A program made the translations under genes and the position numbers. Under the pieces are notes generated by a model that did not search any database, was not told the origin of the DNA, and saw only the letters and a program-made list of their open reading frames with translations. This document shows positions 17,706 to 27,554 of a stretch of DNA of 64,000 nt, one piece after another (position 1 is the stretch's first letter; each line of letters opens with the position of its first letter). The stretch comes from Sphingomonas sp. Leaf343 (GTDB lineage Bacteria; Pseudomonadota; Alphaproteobacteria; Sphingomonadales; Sphingomonadaceae), in contig NZ_LMPG01000015.1 of NCBI RefSeq assembly GCF_001423765.1, positions 62,001 through 126,000 on the forward strand. The letters run 5' to 3'.

Positions 17706-18761
17706 GTGGCGCAAGACAAGCTGGAAGACCGGATCAAGGCGAAAGCGGCCGAACTCGGCTTTGCCGCATGCGGGATCGCGCGCGCCGACGCCGCGCCCCG
17801 TGCGGGCGAGCGGCTGCGCGCGTGGCTGGAACAGGGGCGGCACGGCGACATGATCTGGATGGAGGAGCGCGCGCACCACCGCGCCTCCCCCGCCGGTCTG
17901 TGGCCGGAGGTGCGCAGCGTGGTGTCGCTGGGCATGAGCTACGCGCCCGGCCGCGATCCGCTGGCGCTGGCCGACGCGGGGGACCGGGGTCGCGTGTCGG
18001 TCTATGCGCAGGGCGGCGATTACCACGACGTCGTAAAGAAGGCGCTGAAAGCGCTCGGTCGATGGCTGGCGCAGGCGGCGGCCATATCAGGAGAAGGGTG
18101 CGACCTGAAGGTGTTCGTCGACACCGCGCCCGTCATGGAAAAGCCGCTGGCGGAGGCGGCGGGGATCGGGTGGCAGGGGAAGCACACCAACCTCGTCAGC
18201 CGCGAGCATGGCAGCTGGCTGTTCCTCGGCGCGATCTACACGACGCTGGACCTGACGCCGGACGTGGCGGGGCGGGATCGCTGCGGATCGTGCGACGCGT
18301 GCCAGCGGGCGTGCCCGACCGATGCGTTTCCCGCGCCGTATCAACTGGATGCGCGACGCTGCATCTCGTACCTGACGATCGAGCATGCCGGGCCGATCCC
18401 GGAGGAGTTCCGGCCGGGCATCGGCAACCGTATCTATGGCTGCGACGATTGCCTGGCGGTGTGCCCGTGGAACAAGTTCGCGGATGCGGCGGCGGCGAAC
18501 ATGGCGTTCATCGGCCGTGCCGAACTGGCCGCGCCGGATCTGGCGGACCTGCTGACGCTGGACGATGCGGGATTCCGGCAGGTGTTTTCGGGATCGCCGA
18601 TCAAGCGGATCGGGCGCGACCGGATGGTTCGCAACGCGGCGATCGCGGCGGGGAACAGCGGGGCCGGGGTGCTGCGGCCGGTGCTGGAGCGATTGCTGGA
18701 GGATGCGTCGCCGGTCGTGGTCGAGGCGGCGGAGTGGGCGTTGCGGCGGTTGCCTGCCTGA
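17706..18761 (+). CDS. queG: tRNA epoxyqueuosine(34) reductase QueG
   Basis: Last step of queuosine synthesis in tRNA; a cobalamin-dependent iron-sulfur enzyme. The 351-residue protein has a DUF1730-type N-terminal region and two 4Fe-4S cysteine clusters: [16 protein letters not shown] (about residues 193-208) and [13 protein letters not shown] (about 246-258). The C-terminus carries a HEAT-like repeat. The start is GTG at 17706. Downstream genes are on the other strand, so it seems monocistronic. Confidence 0.95.
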   Translation: MAQDKLEDRIKAKAAELGFAACGIARADAAPRAGERLRAWLEQGRHGDMIWMEERAHHRASPAGLWPEVRSVVSLGMSYAPGRDPLALADAGDRGRVSVYAQGGDYHDVVKKALKALGRWLAQAAAISGEGCDLKVFVDTAPVMEKPLAEAAGIGWQGKHTNLVSREHGSWLFLGAIYTTLDLTPDVAGRDRCGSCDACQRACPTDAFPAPYQLDARRCISYLTIEHAGPIPEEFRPGIGNRIYGCDDCLAVCPWNKFADAAAANMAFIGRAELAAPDLADLLTLDDAGFRQVFSGSPIKRIGRDRMVRNAAIAAGNSGAGVLRPVLERLLEDASPVVVEAAEWALRRLPA

Positions 18762-18773
18762 GCCCTGCTCGCG

Positions 18774-19142
18774 CTACCGCGCCTCTTTGCGGCGGGTCAG
18801 CGCAGCGACGCAACTGGCGCGGTCGATCGCGCTGCCGTCGGGTTCGCGCGCGTCGAGATAGGTGACCTTCGGCTCGGCGCTGCCCTTTGGATAGAGATAC
18901 GCGTCGAGGATGCAGATGCTGCTGCCGAACTGCAGCTTGCGCGCGGAGCCTTCGCGCACGTCCGCGTCGGGGTCGCCGAACAATTGCGTCAGGCCGGCGG
19001 CGTTCTGGCCGAGGACGCGCTCCAGCCCGACGCTGGTGTACGGAACGGGCGCGCGGCCGGCCCCCGTGCGGGCGACGGGGGTCGGCGAGGTGGCGCAGGC
19101 GCCGAGCGCGAGGCCGAGAGCGAGGATGGCGAAGCGCGTCAT
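18774..19142 (-). CDS. Putative lipoprotein of unknown function
   Basis: A 122-residue protein with a lipoprotein signal (ALGLALGAC, lipid Cys near residue 15). The body has GLERVLGQNAAGLTQLFGDP and FGSSICILDAYLYP, reminiscent of small outer-membrane assembly lipoproteins, but I assign no function. It overlaps the upstream EI24 gene by ATGA, so the two are cotranscribed. Confidence 0.78.
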   Translation of the reverse strand: MTRFAILALGLALGACATSPTPVARTGAGRAPVPYTSVGLERVLGQNAAGLTQLFGDPDADVREGSARKLQFGSSICILDAYLYPKGSAEPKVTYLDAREPDGSAIDRASCVAALTRRKEAR

Positions 19143-19813
19143 GTCTTGTCCCGGTGATACATATGCGTCGCCATCGCCGCGCCCAACACCGGCGCGACGA
19201 ACGCCACCAGCGGCACGAGGAACAGCGCGGCGTCCGCCAGCCCGAGCAGGAACCGCCGTCCACGCGTCCGCCGCCGCCACGCCGCGAGGCCGGTGCGATC
19301 CAGATGCCGGACCGCGACCATGTCGCCGAGGTCGCGGCCGAGCAGCCAGCCATTGACCAGCAGGAACGCCGCCGCGGTGCCGATGCCGGTGGCGAGCAGC
19401 ACGAGGTAGAGTGGCGACAGCACGACATTGACGGCGATGACGCGACCGGCCGAACGCAGGCCCATCGCCGCCGACCGGGCGAACGGCACCGGCCGGGCGG
19501 TGGCGAGGGCGGCGGGGTAGTGCCGCGCCTCGACCGCCTCGACCACCTCGTCCGCGAACACGCCGATGACGGCGACCGCGATGGCGCGGAACAGCAGCCA
19601 CAAAGCCAGCCCGAGGATCACGACGGTCGCGGCGGCGGCGAGCCCGCCGGCGCTTTCGGCGGACCAGCGGGCGATCAGCGCGCGGACACCCCACCATGTC
19701 GCGACGCCGAGCACTGCGAACACGGCCAGCGTCACGGCCATCGATTTGACCAGCACCCGCATGATCCGGGCGTCGCCGAGCTGGCCGAGCGACAGGAAGA
19801 ATGCGGTGAACAT
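19139..19813 (-). CDS. EI24 domain-containing membrane protein (CysZ-like)
   Basis: A 224-residue protein with about four to five hydrophobic spans (for example AVTLAVFAVLGVATWW and VVILGLALWLLF). The conserved LVNGWLLGRDLGDMVAVRH is typical of the EI24/CysZ family, some of whose members import sulfate. No cysteine-synthesis gene is nearby, so the substrate is open. Upstream partner of the lipoprotein gene, with a 4-bp overlap. Confidence 0.85.
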   Translation of the reverse strand: MFTAFFLSLGQLGDARIMRVLVKSMAVTLAVFAVLGVATWWGVRALIARWSAESAGGLAAAATVVILGLALWLLFRAIAVAVIGVFADEVVEAVEARHYPAALATARPVPFARSAAMGLRSAGRVIAVNVVLSPLYLVLLATGIGTAAAFLLVNGWLLGRDLGDMVAVRHLDRTGLAAWRRRTRGRRFLLGLADAALFLVPLVAFVAPVLGAAMATHMYHRDKT

Positions 19814-19960
19814 GGTTGCGGGATGGCGGCGCAGAGCGATGGGGTCAACCGGCAGGTCGCGGATCGCGCGATCCCTGCCTCGTCTCCGCGTAGGGCGGTC
19901 GTTGTCGTGAGGGCGTTTCGCCGATAGGGCGGCGGCAGATTTTCCTGGGAGTTTTCCGTC

Positions 19961-20959
19961 TTGAGCCAGCCCACCTACGATGTCGTTGCGATCGGCAATG
20001 CGATCGTCGACATCCTGTCGCAGTCCGATGACGCCTTCCTGACCGAGCAGGGCATGACCAAGGGCGCGATGCAGCTGATCTTCTCCCCCGAAGATGCCGA
20101 CGCGCTGTATGCGAAGATGGGTCCGGGGCGCGAAGTGTCGGGCGGGTCGGCGGCGAACACGCTGGCGGGGATCGCGGCGCTGGGCGGCAAGTGCGCCTTC
20201 ATCGGGCAGGTCGCCGACGATCAGCTGGGTCAGGTCTTCGCGCACGACATCCGCGCCGCCGGCATCCGCTTCGACACGGCAGAGCGCGCCGGCGCGCCGA
20301 CGACGGGACGCTGCCTGATCTTCGTGACGCCCGACGGGCAGCGGACGATGAACACGTTTCTCGGCGCGTCGCACTTCCTCCCGGAAGCGGCGATCGACCG
20401 GGCGCTGATCGCGGATGCCGCGTATCTGTACATCGAGGGCTATCTCTGGGACCCGGAGGAGCCGCGCGCGGCGATGCGGGCGGCGATCGACGTGGCGCGC
20501 GGTGCGGGGCGGAAGATCGCCTTTACGCTGTCGGCAGAGTTCGTGATCGACCGCTATCGCGCCGATTTCCACGCGCTGATCGACGCCGGCCTGATCGACG
20601 TGCTGTTCGCCAACGAGGCGGAGATCATGGCGCTGACCGAGACGACCGATGTCGATGCCGCCATCGCGGCGGTGCAGGACAAGGTGCCGACGGTGGTCGT
20701 GACCCTGGCCGAAAAGGGCGCGTGCGCGATCCGGGGCGGCGAGCGCACCACGGTGCCGGCGGTGCCGATCGCGGCGGTGGTCGACACGACGGGCGCGGGC
20801 GACCTGTTCGCGGCGGGATTCCTGCATGCGCAGGCACGTGGCGATGATCTGGAGCGCTCGCTGAAGCTGGGCGCGCTGTGTGCGGCGGAGATCATCAGCC
20901 ATTTCGGCGCGCGGCCGCAGGTGGACCTGAAGGCGCTGGCGGCGGAAAAGCTGGGCTGA
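19961..20959 (+). CDS. Adenosine kinase, PfkB family
   Basis: Phosphorylates adenosine to AMP, or a related nucleoside or sugar. The 332-residue protein starts at TTG 19961 after TGGGAG and shows VVAIGNAIVDIL, the N-terminal PfkB motif GGSAANTLAGIAALGG, and the catalytic motif DTTGAGDLFAAGFL near residue 275. The overall layout resembles sphingomonad proteins annotated as adenosine kinase; ribokinase-type alternatives remain possible. Divergent from the EI24 gene. Confidence 0.9.
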   Translation: MSQPTYDVVAIGNAIVDILSQSDDAFLTEQGMTKGAMQLIFSPEDADALYAKMGPGREVSGGSAANTLAGIAALGGKCAFIGQVADDQLGQVFAHDIRAAGIRFDTAERAGAPTTGRCLIFVTPDGQRTMNTFLGASHFLPEAAIDRALIADAAYLYIEGYLWDPEEPRAAMRAAIDVARGAGRKIAFTLSAEFVIDRYRADFHALIDAGLIDVLFANEAEIMALTETTDVDAAIAAVQDKVPTVVVTLAEKGACAIRGGERTTVPAVPIAAVVDTTGAGDLFAAGFLHAQARGDDLERSLKLGALCAAEIISHFGARPQVDLKALAAEKLG

Positions 20960-21036
20960 CCGCGGGTTCCGTCGCTCCTCTCTCACAAAAGGGGGGGCGC
21001 GGAGCGGCGGAGGGTGCCCACGCTGCTGGTTTCACC

Positions 21037-21084
21037 CCTCCGTCAGCCCTGCGGGCTGCCACCTCCCCCTGCTGCGGAGGATCG
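21037..21084. repeat. Half copy of the CACCCCTCCGTC intergenic element
   Basis: CACCCCTCCGTCAGCCCTGC followed by GGGCTGCCACCTCCCC and GCGGAGGAT matches one arm of the element at 59669-59776. It lies between convergent adenosine kinase and permease genes, just before a terminator. Confidence 0.5.
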
Positions 21085-21091
21085 GGCAAAC

Positions 21092-21122
21092 AAAAAAGGC
21101 CGGGGGCGACCCCGGCCTTTTT
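21092..21122. terminator. Bidirectional Rho-independent terminator
   Basis: Ten-base stem AAGGCCGGGG with its complement at 21110-21119, a 4-nt loop, an A-run before and a T-run after. It can stop transcription of both convergent genes (adenosine kinase and the APC permease). Confidence 0.92.
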
Positions 21123-21142
21123 CGTGTCCTGCGTTCAGCCGA

Positions 21143-22693
21143 TCAGTGGGTGATGCCGTCGATGGCGTCGTCGGTGAGCACCTCGACCCGGCCTTGCCCG
21201 ACATGGCTCGTCCGGTACCCGTACAGATAGTAGATCACGAGGCCGATCGCGCCCCAGATCACCAGGACCAGCATCGCCGCGGACGGCAGGTTGAAGAACA
21301 GGAAGATACAGCCGACGACCGTCGCCGGGGCGACGAACCACACCGCCGGCGTCCGGAACGAGCGGGGGCGATGCCCCTCCTTCCTGCGCAGGATCAGGAC
21401 CGCGATGGCGACCATCATGAACGCATAGAGCGTGCCGGCATTGGCGATGTCCGCCAGTGCGCCGACCGGCAGGAACGCCGCCGCGAACGCGACCGCCGCC
21501 CCGGTGATGGCGGTGACGACGTGCGGCGTCTTCCACTTCGGATGGACCTTGCTCAGCGCGTTGGGGAGCAGGCCGTCACGGCTCATCACGAAGAAGATGC
21601 GCGTCTGGCCGAACAGCAGCACGAGGATGACCGACGGCAGCGCGACGAACGCCGCGATGCCGAGCATGTTGCCGATCTTGCCGAAGCCGATCGTGCGCAG
21701 GACATGGGCCAGCGCCTCGTTCGAGCAGACCAGCGCCTGCGCATGCTGAGGCATCGCGCACTGGCGCGCGAGTTCTTCCGAACCGGCGGGGAAGGGGACG
21801 CCGCCCGGACCCATGATCGGCTGGCCGCCGATCGTGCCGATCGCGCCCGCCGCGACGAGGATGTAGAAGACGGTGCAGAACAGCAGCGATCCGATCAGGC
21901 CGATCGGGACGTTGCGCTGCGGGTTCTTGGTCTCTTCGGCGGCGGTCGAGACCGCGTCGAAGCCGACATAGGCGAAGAAGATCGTCGCCGCCGCACCGAC
22001 CGCGCCGACGCCAGTGCCGAAGCCGCCGAATACGCCCGCGGGCAGGAACGGGCTGAATTGCGCGGTGTCGATCTTGCCGAAGGTCAGGAAGATGAAGGCG
22101 GTCAGCGCGACGACCTTGATCCCGACGAGGACGGCGTTGACCTTGGCGCTTTCCGACGTGCCGATGATGAGCAGCCACGTCACGAGCAGCGCGATCACGA
22201 CGGCCGGCAGGTTGATGAACCCGCCCGCGACGCCGCCCAGCGCCAGCGGCCCGGCGCTGAGCCAGACCGGAAGCTGGATGCCGAGGAACTGGTTCAGGAT
22301 CGTGCCGGTGAAATAGCCCGACCAGCCGACCGACACCGCGGAGGCGGCGACGGCATATTCGAGGACCAGCGCCCAGCCGACCGTCCAGGCCAGCAGCTCG
22401 CCCATCGTCGAATAGGTGTAGGTGTAGGCAGAGCCGGCGACCGGAATCATCGCCGCGATCTCGGCGTAGCAGAGCGCCGCAACGATGCAGATCGCGCCGG
22501 CGATGGCAAAGGCGAGCATCAGGCCCGGACCCGCCTTTTGCGCACCGGCCGCGGTCAGGACGAAGATGCCGGTGCCGATCACCGAGCCGATACCGAACAG
22601 GGTGAGCTGGAACGCGCCGAGCGTGCGATGGAGAGACTTTCTCTCCGCCGCCGCCAGGATGGCGTCCAGTGGCTTAACGCGCCCGAAAATCAT
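21143..22693 (-). CDS. APC superfamily amino acid permease
   Basis: A 516-residue inner-membrane transporter with about 12-13 helices. The first helix holds the substrate-binding GSVIGTGIF motif of the APC fold. The N-terminal KSLHRTLGAFQLTLFG and helix 6 FFAYVGFDAVSTAAEETKNP place it in the cationic/broad amino-acid group. The substrate is not resolvable. Monocistronic on the minus strand; the gap upstream shows no second gene. Confidence 0.93.
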   Translation of the reverse strand: MIFGRVKPLDAILAAAERKSLHRTLGAFQLTLFGIGSVIGTGIFVLTAAGAQKAGPGLMLAFAIAGAICIVAALCYAEIAAMIPVAGSAYTYTYSTMGELLAWTVGWALVLEYAVAASAVSVGWSGYFTGTILNQFLGIQLPVWLSAGPLALGGVAGGFINLPAVVIALLVTWLLIIGTSESAKVNAVLVGIKVVALTAFIFLTFGKIDTAQFSPFLPAGVFGGFGTGVGAVGAAATIFFAYVGFDAVSTAAEETKNPQRNVPIGLIGSLLFCTVFYILVAAGAIGTIGGQPIMGPGGVPFPAGSEELARQCAMPQHAQALVCSNEALAHVLRTIGFGKIGNMLGIAAFVALPSVILVLLFGQTRIFFVMSRDGLLPNALSKVHPKWKTPHVVTAITGAAVAFAAAFLPVGALADIANAGTLYAFMMVAIAVLILRRKEGHRPRSFRTPAVWFVAPATVVGCIFLFFNLPSAAMLVLVIWGAIGLVIYYLYGYRTSHVGQGRVEVLTDDAIDGITH

Positions 22694-22832
22694 GTACTTA
22701 CGTCCCCCCAGGGATAAAGGCGGGGCGTCGATCGCGCCCCATCATGTGCGAAAGGGGAGAGCCTAAAGCCAAATCGGGGACGCGCAATCCTTTAGTGCGG
22801 CGAAGCGTGGCTATGGCGTGGGGTGCGCCGGT

Positions 22833-23210
22833 TCAGCGTGCCAGCATCGGGCCGAGCGGCCCGCCGCCGAACAGGTGGACGTGCAGGTGCGGCACTTCCT
22901 GTCCGCCACGTGCGCCGATATTGGCGAGCAGGCGGTAGCCCGGCTCGACCAGCCCCTCCGCACGCGCGACCGCGCCGATCGCGCGGACGAAGCCGGCGAT
23001 TTCCGCCTCCGATCCGCGCGTGCTGAAATCGTCCCACGACACATAGGCGCCGCGCGGGATTACGAGGATATGCGTCGGAGCCTGCGGCGCGATGTCGCGG
23101 AAGGCGATCGCCCATTCGTCCTCATAGACGCGGGTCGCGGGGATCTCGCCGCGCAGGATCTTCGCGAAGATATTCTGGTCGTCATAGGGCAGGGTGGCGT
23201 CGATCGGCAT
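22833..23210 (-). CDS. HIT family protein (Hint-like nucleotide hydrolase)
   Basis: A 125-residue histidine-triad protein with VPHLHVHLFGG, the HxHxHxx active site, and DDQNIFAKILRGEIP at the N-terminus, as in HinT-type purine phosphoramidases. Its start lies one base before the hisE stop, so the two are cotranscribed. Pairing of hisE with a HIT protein is common in alphaproteobacteria; a direct role in histidine synthesis is not established. Confidence 0.93.
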   Translation of the reverse strand: MPIDATLPYDDQNIFAKILRGEIPATRVYEDEWAIAFRDIAPQAPTHILVIPRGAYVSWDDFSTRGSEAEIAGFVRAIGAVARAEGLVEPGYRLLANIGARGGQEVPHLHVHLFGGGPLGPMLAR

Positions 23211-23211
23211 G

Positions 23212-23520
23212 TCAGCGGCTCGCCTTCTCGTCATGACCGGACACGCCCTCGCGCCGGGCGAGTTCGGTGCGGACATCGTCCAGCGACAGGCCGGCATCGG
23301 CGAGCAGGACGCAGAGGTGGAACATCAGGTCGGCCGCTTCGGGCACGATCGCGCGGGGATCGTCGCCCATCGCGGCGATGACCGTTTCGATCGCCTCCTC
23401 GCCGAGTTTCTGCGCGATCTTGGAGCGGCCGCGGGCGAACAGGCTGGCGGTGTAGGAACTGCCGGCATCGGCCCCGCGACGCGCGGCGATAGTGGCTTCG
23501 AGGCGGGCGAACGCGTCCAT
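23212..23520 (-). CDS. hisE: Phosphoribosyl-ATP diphosphatase HisE
   Basis: Second step of histidine biosynthesis, releasing pyrophosphate from phosphoribosyl-ATP. At 102 residues it is the usual length of a standalone HisE, with GRSKIAQKLGEEAIETVIA and EAADLMFHLCVLL carrying the acidic metal-binding residues. It is split from hisBHAF by a palindromic repeat and a possible small gene, then followed by the HIT gene. Confidence 0.95.
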   Translation of the reverse strand: MDAFARLEATIAARRGADAGSSYTASLFARGRSKIAQKLGEEAIETVIAAMGDDPRAIVPEAADLMFHLCVLLADAGLSLDDVRTELARREGVSGHDEKASR

Positions 23521-23551
23521 GTCCGCGCCGTGGCGGAGGACGGGTGTCGGG

Positions 23552-23713
23552 TCAATCCCGCGAGGTGGTCGGTCCGAAGCGGCGACGCAGCGCGCGGCGG
23601 ACGAGCCACACGCCCAGAAACGCGCAGGCGAACAGCGCGATATCGGACAGCGCAGGGCCGGTGCGCGGATGCACGATGCCGGTGTGGCCGGAGGGGACCT
23701 GGGTCGAGGGCAT
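23552..23713 (-). CDS. Possible small single-helix membrane protein
   Basis: A 53-residue open frame starting MPSTQVPSGHTGIVHPRTGP, then a hydrophobic helix ALFACAFLGVWLV and a basic end RRALRRRFG. The positive-inside pattern and the position between hisF and hisE support a gene, but no clear ribosome site is seen. Extending upstream would enter a palindromic repeat, so the short start is preferred. Function unknown. Confidence 0.42.
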   Translation of the reverse strand: MPSTQVPSGHTGIVHPRTGPALSDIALFACAFLGVWLVRRALRRRFGPTTSRD

Positions 23714-24023
23714 CGCTGTAGGGTAAGGGACGGGCGTTGCGATCGGGTTAGCGGTTCGCTTGCGGAGAGGCCCCGTCCCGACGCTTCCTTGAAGGAGATC
23801 GTATAACGAGCTCAGGCGCTCGTGGGCAAGCCACCACCCCGGCGAAGGCCGGGGTCCAGTTGGATAGCGTTTTCCGTCGATTACCGTCGACATCCTAACT
23901 GGGCCCCGGCCTCCGCCGGGGTGGCAGAAGAGGTTTGCGACGATCCCTTACCAGGAGAAGGCGAGGTGCCGATCGGGCATGTGCTCCCCTCACTCGCGTG
24001 AAACGGCGCTCCATCGACGCGCG
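23714..24023. repeat. Long palindromic intergenic element between hisF and hisE
   Basis: This 310-bp non-coding stretch holds CCACCCCGGCGAAGGCCGGG (from 23832) running on to GGTCCAGTTGGAT. The near-perfect inverted copy at 23892-23924 is ATCCTAACTGGGCCCCGGCC then TCCGCCGGGGTGG. The arms are about 33 bp around a 27-bp centre. Each arm also folds on itself. This sequence type is widespread between genes in sphingomonads, as far as I recall. Nothing else is recognisable in the gap. Confidence 0.75.
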
Positions 24024-24785
24024 TCAGTGCGACCGGACCGGCACCCCAGCCTTCGCCAGCGCGGCGTGGGCGTCCGCGACGCTCGCCTCGCCGAAATGGA
24101 AGATCGATGCGGCCAGCACGGCGGAGGCATGGCCGTCGACGATCCCGGCGACGAGATCGTCCAGCCCGCCGACGCCGCCCGATGCGACCACCGGGACGCT
24201 CGTCCGGTCGGCGATCGCGCGGATCAGATCGAGGTCATAGCCGGAGCGGGTGCCGTCCCGGTCCATCGACGTCACGAGCAACTCGCCCGCGCCGAGGTCC
24301 GCCAGCCGCAGCGCGTGTTCGATCGCGTCGATGCCGGTCGGACGGCGGCCACCGTGCGTGAACACCTCCCACCTGCCCTCGACGCGGCGGGCGTCGATGC
24401 TGGCGACGCAGCATTGGCTGCCGAAGCGTTCGGCGATGTCGGCGACGACTTCCGGGCGGGCGACGGCGGCGGAATTGACCGCGACCTTGTCCGCGCCGGC
24501 CAGCAGCAGCGCGCGCGCGTCCTCCGCCGTCCGGACGCCGCCGCCGACGGTCAGCGGCATGAAGCAGACGGCGGCGGTGCGGCTGACCACGTCGAGGATC
24601 GTGCCGCGCGCCTCGTGACTGGCGGTGATGTCGAGGAAGCAGAGTTCGTCCGCCCCGGCGGCGTCATAGGCGCGCGCCTGCTCCACCGGATCGCCGGCGT
24701 CGCGCAACTCGACGAAGTTCACGCCCTTGACGACGCGACCCTCGGCGACATCGAGGCAGGGGATGACGCGCGCGCGGACGGTCAT
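24024..24785 (-). CDS. hisF: Imidazole glycerol phosphate synthase cyclase subunit HisF
   Basis: Uses ammonia from HisH to turn PRFAR into imidazole-glycerol phosphate and AICAR. The 253-residue TIM barrel has the catalytic Asp12 (IPCLDV) and the second catalytic Asp in [13 protein letters not shown], plus phosphate loops in [11 protein letters not shown] and VVASGGVGG. The 4-bp ATGA overlap with hisA indicates translational coupling. Last gene of the main his cluster. Confidence 0.96.
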   Translation of the reverse strand: MTVRARVIPCLDVAEGRVVKGVNFVELRDAGDPVEQARAYDAAGADELCFLDITASHEARGTILDVVSRTAAVCFMPLTVGGGVRTAEDARALLLAGADKVAVNSAAVARPEVVADIAERFGSQCCVASIDARRVEGRWEVFTHGGRRPTGIDAIEHALRLADLGAGELLVTSMDRDGTRSGYDLDLIRAIADRTSVPVVASGGVGGLDDLVAGIVDGHASAVLAASIFHFGEASVADAHAALAKAGVPVRSH

Positions 24786-25537
24786 GCCGCGGCGGCCGCC
24801 ACCGCGAGCGCCGCCGTCAGATCGAGCCGCCCGTCGTACAGCGCGCGACCGGTAATCACGCCCTCGATCCCGTCCTTCGCATGCAGCGACAGGACGTGAA
24901 TGTCGGCGATGCCGGCGACGCCGCCGCTGGCGATCACCGGGATCGCGACGGCGCGGGCGAGATCTACCGTCGCCTCGATGTTGCAGCCCTTGAGCAGACC
25001 GTCGCGGCCTACGTCGGTGAACAGCAGCGCGGCGACGCCCGCATCCTCGAACCGGCGGGCGAGGTCGACGGTGCTGGTCGTCGAGACGTCGGCCCAGCCC
25101 TTGGTCGCGACCATGCCGTCGCGCGCGTCGACCGCCACGACGATGCCGCCGGGAAAGTCGCACGCCACGCCGCGGACGAAATCCGGGTCCTCCAGTGCGG
25201 CGGTGCCGATCACGACGCGCGACACGCCGAGGTCGAACCAGCGCTCCACGCTGTCGCGGTTGCGGATGCCGCCGCCGAGCTGGACGTGGCCGGGAAAGCG
25301 CTGGACGATCGTGCGGACCGCCTCGCCGTTGACGGATGCCCCCGCGAACGCGCCGTCGAGGTCGACGACGTGCAGATACTGCGCGCCCTGATCGGCGAAG
25401 ATCATCGCCTGCGCGGCAGGATCGTCACCGTAGACGGTGGCGCGGTTCATATCGCCCTCCGCGAGGCGGACGACCTGACCGTTCTTCAGGTCGATGGCGG
25501 GGAAGACGATCAGGCCGTCGGGTGTCAGGGACGCCAT
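24782..25537 (-). CDS. hisA: ProFAR isomerase HisA
   Basis: Fourth step of histidine biosynthesis, the ring-opening Amadori isomerisation of ProFAR. The 251-residue TIM barrel carries the catalytic Asp16 (FPAIDLKNG) and the second Asp in FTDVGRDGL, with phosphate-binding QLGGGIR and IASGGVAG. It overlaps hisH by 13 bp at its start and hisF by 4 bp at its end. Confidence 0.96.
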   Translation of the reverse strand: MASLTPDGLIVFPAIDLKNGQVVRLAEGDMNRATVYGDDPAAQAMIFADQGAQYLHVVDLDGAFAGASVNGEAVRTIVQRFPGHVQLGGGIRNRDSVERWFDLGVSRVVIGTAALEDPDFVRGVACDFPGGIVVAVDARDGMVATKGWADVSTTSTVDLARRFEDAGVAALLFTDVGRDGLLKGCNIEATVDLARAVAIPVIASGGVAGIADIHVLSLHAKDGIEGVITGRALYDGRLDLTAALAVAAAAA

Positions 25538-26130
25538 GCGAGAAATCTCGTGAGGAGGGAGAGGCCGTAGGACTGGCTCTTCTCCGGATGGAACTGCACG
25601 CCGAGCAACGTGTCGCGACCGATCGCGGCGGTGACGGGGCCGGCGTGGTCGGTGGTGGCGATCACGTCGTCGCCCTCGAACGCGAAGCTGTGGAGGAAAT
25701 ACGCCTCGCCCGGCTGGACCAGCGGATGCTCCAAGAGGGGGACGACGTCGTTCCAGCCCATGTGCGGGACCTTGGCGTCCATCGTCGCGGGTTCCAGCCG
25801 GCGGACGCGACCGGGAATCCAGCCGAGGCCGGGATGCGTGCCCATCTCCTCGCCGGCATCCGCCATCAACTGCATGCCGACGCAGACGCCGAGGAAGGGC
25901 GTGGCTTCGGTGCGGGCGCGGCGGTCCATCGCCTCGACCATGCCGTCGATGCCGCGCAGTGCCGCCGAACACGCGCCGAACGCGCCGACTCCGGGCAGGA
26001 CGATACGGTCGGCGCGCGCGACCACGTCCGGGTCGGCGGTGATCGTCAGGTCCTCGCACCCCGCCGCGCGCAGGGCGTTGGCGACGGAGTGGAGATTGCC
26101 CGCGCCGTAATCGATCAGCGCGAGCGTCAT
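25525..26130 (-). CDS. hisH: Imidazole glycerol phosphate synthase glutaminase subunit HisH
   Basis: Glutamine amidotransferase that feeds ammonia to HisF. The 201-residue class I amidotransferase has its nucleophile Cys83 in GVCVGMQ and the His181/Glu183 pair in QFHPEKS. The start is coupled to the YciI gene by a 4-bp overlap. Confidence 0.96.
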   Translation of the reverse strand: MTLALIDYGAGNLHSVANALRAAGCEDLTITADPDVVARADRIVLPGVGAFGACSAALRGIDGMVEAMDRRARTEATPFLGVCVGMQLMADAGEEMGTHPGLGWIPGRVRRLEPATMDAKVPHMGWNDVVPLLEHPLVQPGEAYFLHSFAFEGDDVIATTDHAGPVTAAIGRDTLLGVQFHPEKSQSYGLSLLTRFLAWRP

Positions 26131-26411
26131 CCCTTCAGCGCTTCGAGTCCCGGCGCGACCACGGACGTCGCGACTTCGGTGAAGCTGTATTCGGCGAGGC
26201 CGTGGATCGCGAAGGGGTCGGTCTTCGCCCATGCCTCGACCGCGTTCCGCTCGCCGCGGCAGAGGAACATGCCGCCGGTCAATGGCACCTGACGCCCGGC
26301 CGCGAGCAGCATCCCCGCCTCCACGCCGGCGTGGAGCCAGTCGAGGTGCGCGGCGCGGTGCGCGTCGATCGCTTCGGTCGGGACGACGTAATGGAGCAGG
26401 ACGAGGATCAT
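26127..26411 (-). CDS. YciI family protein
   Basis: A 94-residue ferredoxin-like protein with the conserved His22-Asp24 pair (AHLDWL) of the YciI family. Family members are often small dehydratase- or dehalogenase-like enzymes; no role is known in histidine synthesis. Both ends overlap neighbours by 4 bp (hisB before, hisH after), so it is a fixed member of the operon. Confidence 0.9.
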   Translation of the reverse strand: MILVLLHYVVPTEAIDAHRAAHLDWLHAGVEAGMLLAAGRQVPLTGGMFLCRGERNAVEAWAKTDPFAIHGLAEYSFTEVATSVVAPGLEALKG

Positions 26412-26995
26412 AGCGTACCTTTCGTCGAGGGAATGGCGTCGCTCTTGCGCGGGTCGATCTCGATCGCCTTGCGCAGCGCACGGGCGAGGCCCTTGAACGC
26501 GCTTTCGGCGATGTGGTGGTTGTTCTCGCCGTGCAGCGTCTCGACGTGGAGCGTGATGCCGGCCGCCTGCGCGAAGCTGTGGAACCAGTGCTGGAACATC
26601 TCCGTGTCCATCTCGCCGAGGCGCTTCTGGCTGAACTCGGTCTTCCAGACGAGCCATGGCCGCCCGGAGATATCGAGCGCGACGCGGGTCAGCGTCTCGT
26701 CCATCGGGCTGAGCGCGTCACCGTAGCGGACGATCCCGCGCTTGTCGCCGAGCGCCTTCGCCACCGCCTCGCCGATCGCGATGCCGGTATCCTCGACCGT
26801 GTGGTGCTGGTCGATATGAAGGTCGCCCTTGGTGCGGACGTGCAGGTCGATCAGCGAATGGCGCGACAATTGTTCGAGCATGTGGTCGAAGAAGCCGACG
26901 CCGGTTTCGATGTCGTAGAGGCCGGTGCCGTCGAGATCGACGGTGACGGCGATCTTCGTCTCGCTGGTGTCGCGGGTGATCGTGGCGGTGCGCAT
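26408..26995 (-). CDS. hisB: Imidazoleglycerol-phosphate dehydratase HisB
   Basis: Sixth step of histidine biosynthesis. At 195 residues this is the monofunctional form without the HAD phosphatase domain. Metal-binding His/Glu motifs are seen in [22 protein letters not shown] and [12 protein letters not shown]. First gene of the operon hisB-yciI-hisH-hisA-hisF; the promoter must lie in the 73 bp shared with divergent sspB. Confidence 0.96.
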   Translation of the reverse strand: MRTATITRDTSETKIAVTVDLDGTGLYDIETGVGFFDHMLEQLSRHSLIDLHVRTKGDLHIDQHHTVEDTGIAIGEAVAKALGDKRGIVRYGDALSPMDETLTRVALDISGRPWLVWKTEFSQKRLGEMDTEMFQHWFHSFAQAAGITLHVETLHGENNHHIAESAFKGLARALRKAIEIDPRKSDAIPSTKGTL

Positions 26996-27068
26996 GGCGC
27001 ATCCCTTAACGAGCGCGCGAGGCGATGCAATCTTGACGGCAGGGAAGGTGGACGCCTACCCAAGCGCC

Positions 27069-27554
27069 ATGACCGATGGCCTTCCAGACAGCCTGATCCC
27101 TTATGACGAGATCGTCCAGGAGGCGTTGCGCGCCGTGGTCGGCCGCGTGCTCGGATCGGTGCAGGAAGCCGGCGCGCTGCCCGGCGAGCATCATTTCTAC
27201 ATCACCTTCAAGACGCAGGGGCCGGGTGTCGACATCCCGAAGCGGCTGATCGAGCGGTTTCCCGACGAGATGACGATCGTCATCCAGAATCGCTACTGGG
27301 ACCTGATCGTCGACGACGAGCGGTTCTCGGTCGGGCTGAGCTTCAACCAGGTGCCGTCGAAGCTGGTGATCCCCTATTCGGCGATCACCGGATTCCACGA
27401 TCCGGCGGTGAACTTCGAGCTGCGCTTTCAGGCGCTGGAGGGGCCGGACGACGGCCCCGAAGCGCATGACGCGGCGGAGAATGACGGCCCGATCGCGACG
27501 CCGGTCGAGGACGGGTCGAACGTGGTCAGCGTGGACTTCAAGCGGAAGAAGTAA
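27069..27554 (+). CDS. sspB: ClpXP adaptor SspB (alphaproteobacterial type)
   Basis: Adaptor that delivers ssrA-tagged and other substrates to ClpXP. The 161-residue protein has the family core [37 protein letters not shown] and FQALEG, an acidic linker, and the C-terminal ClpX-binding tail [10 protein letters not shown]. The alphaproteobacterial version is recognisable by this length and core. Start ATG at 27069. Confidence 0.93.
   Translation: MTDGLPDSLIPYDEIVQEALRAVVGRVLGSVQEAGALPGEHHFYITFKTQGPGVDIPKRLIERFPDEMTIVIQNRYWDLIVDDERFSVGLSFNQVPSKLVIPYSAITGFHDPAVNFELRFQALEGPDDGPEAHDAAENDGPIATPVEDGSNVVSVDFKRKK

Noticed and set aside
21014..22717. 567-codon open frame on the plus strand
   Set aside because: Antisense to the APC permease, whose transmembrane pattern is convincing; the product is made of charged repeats.
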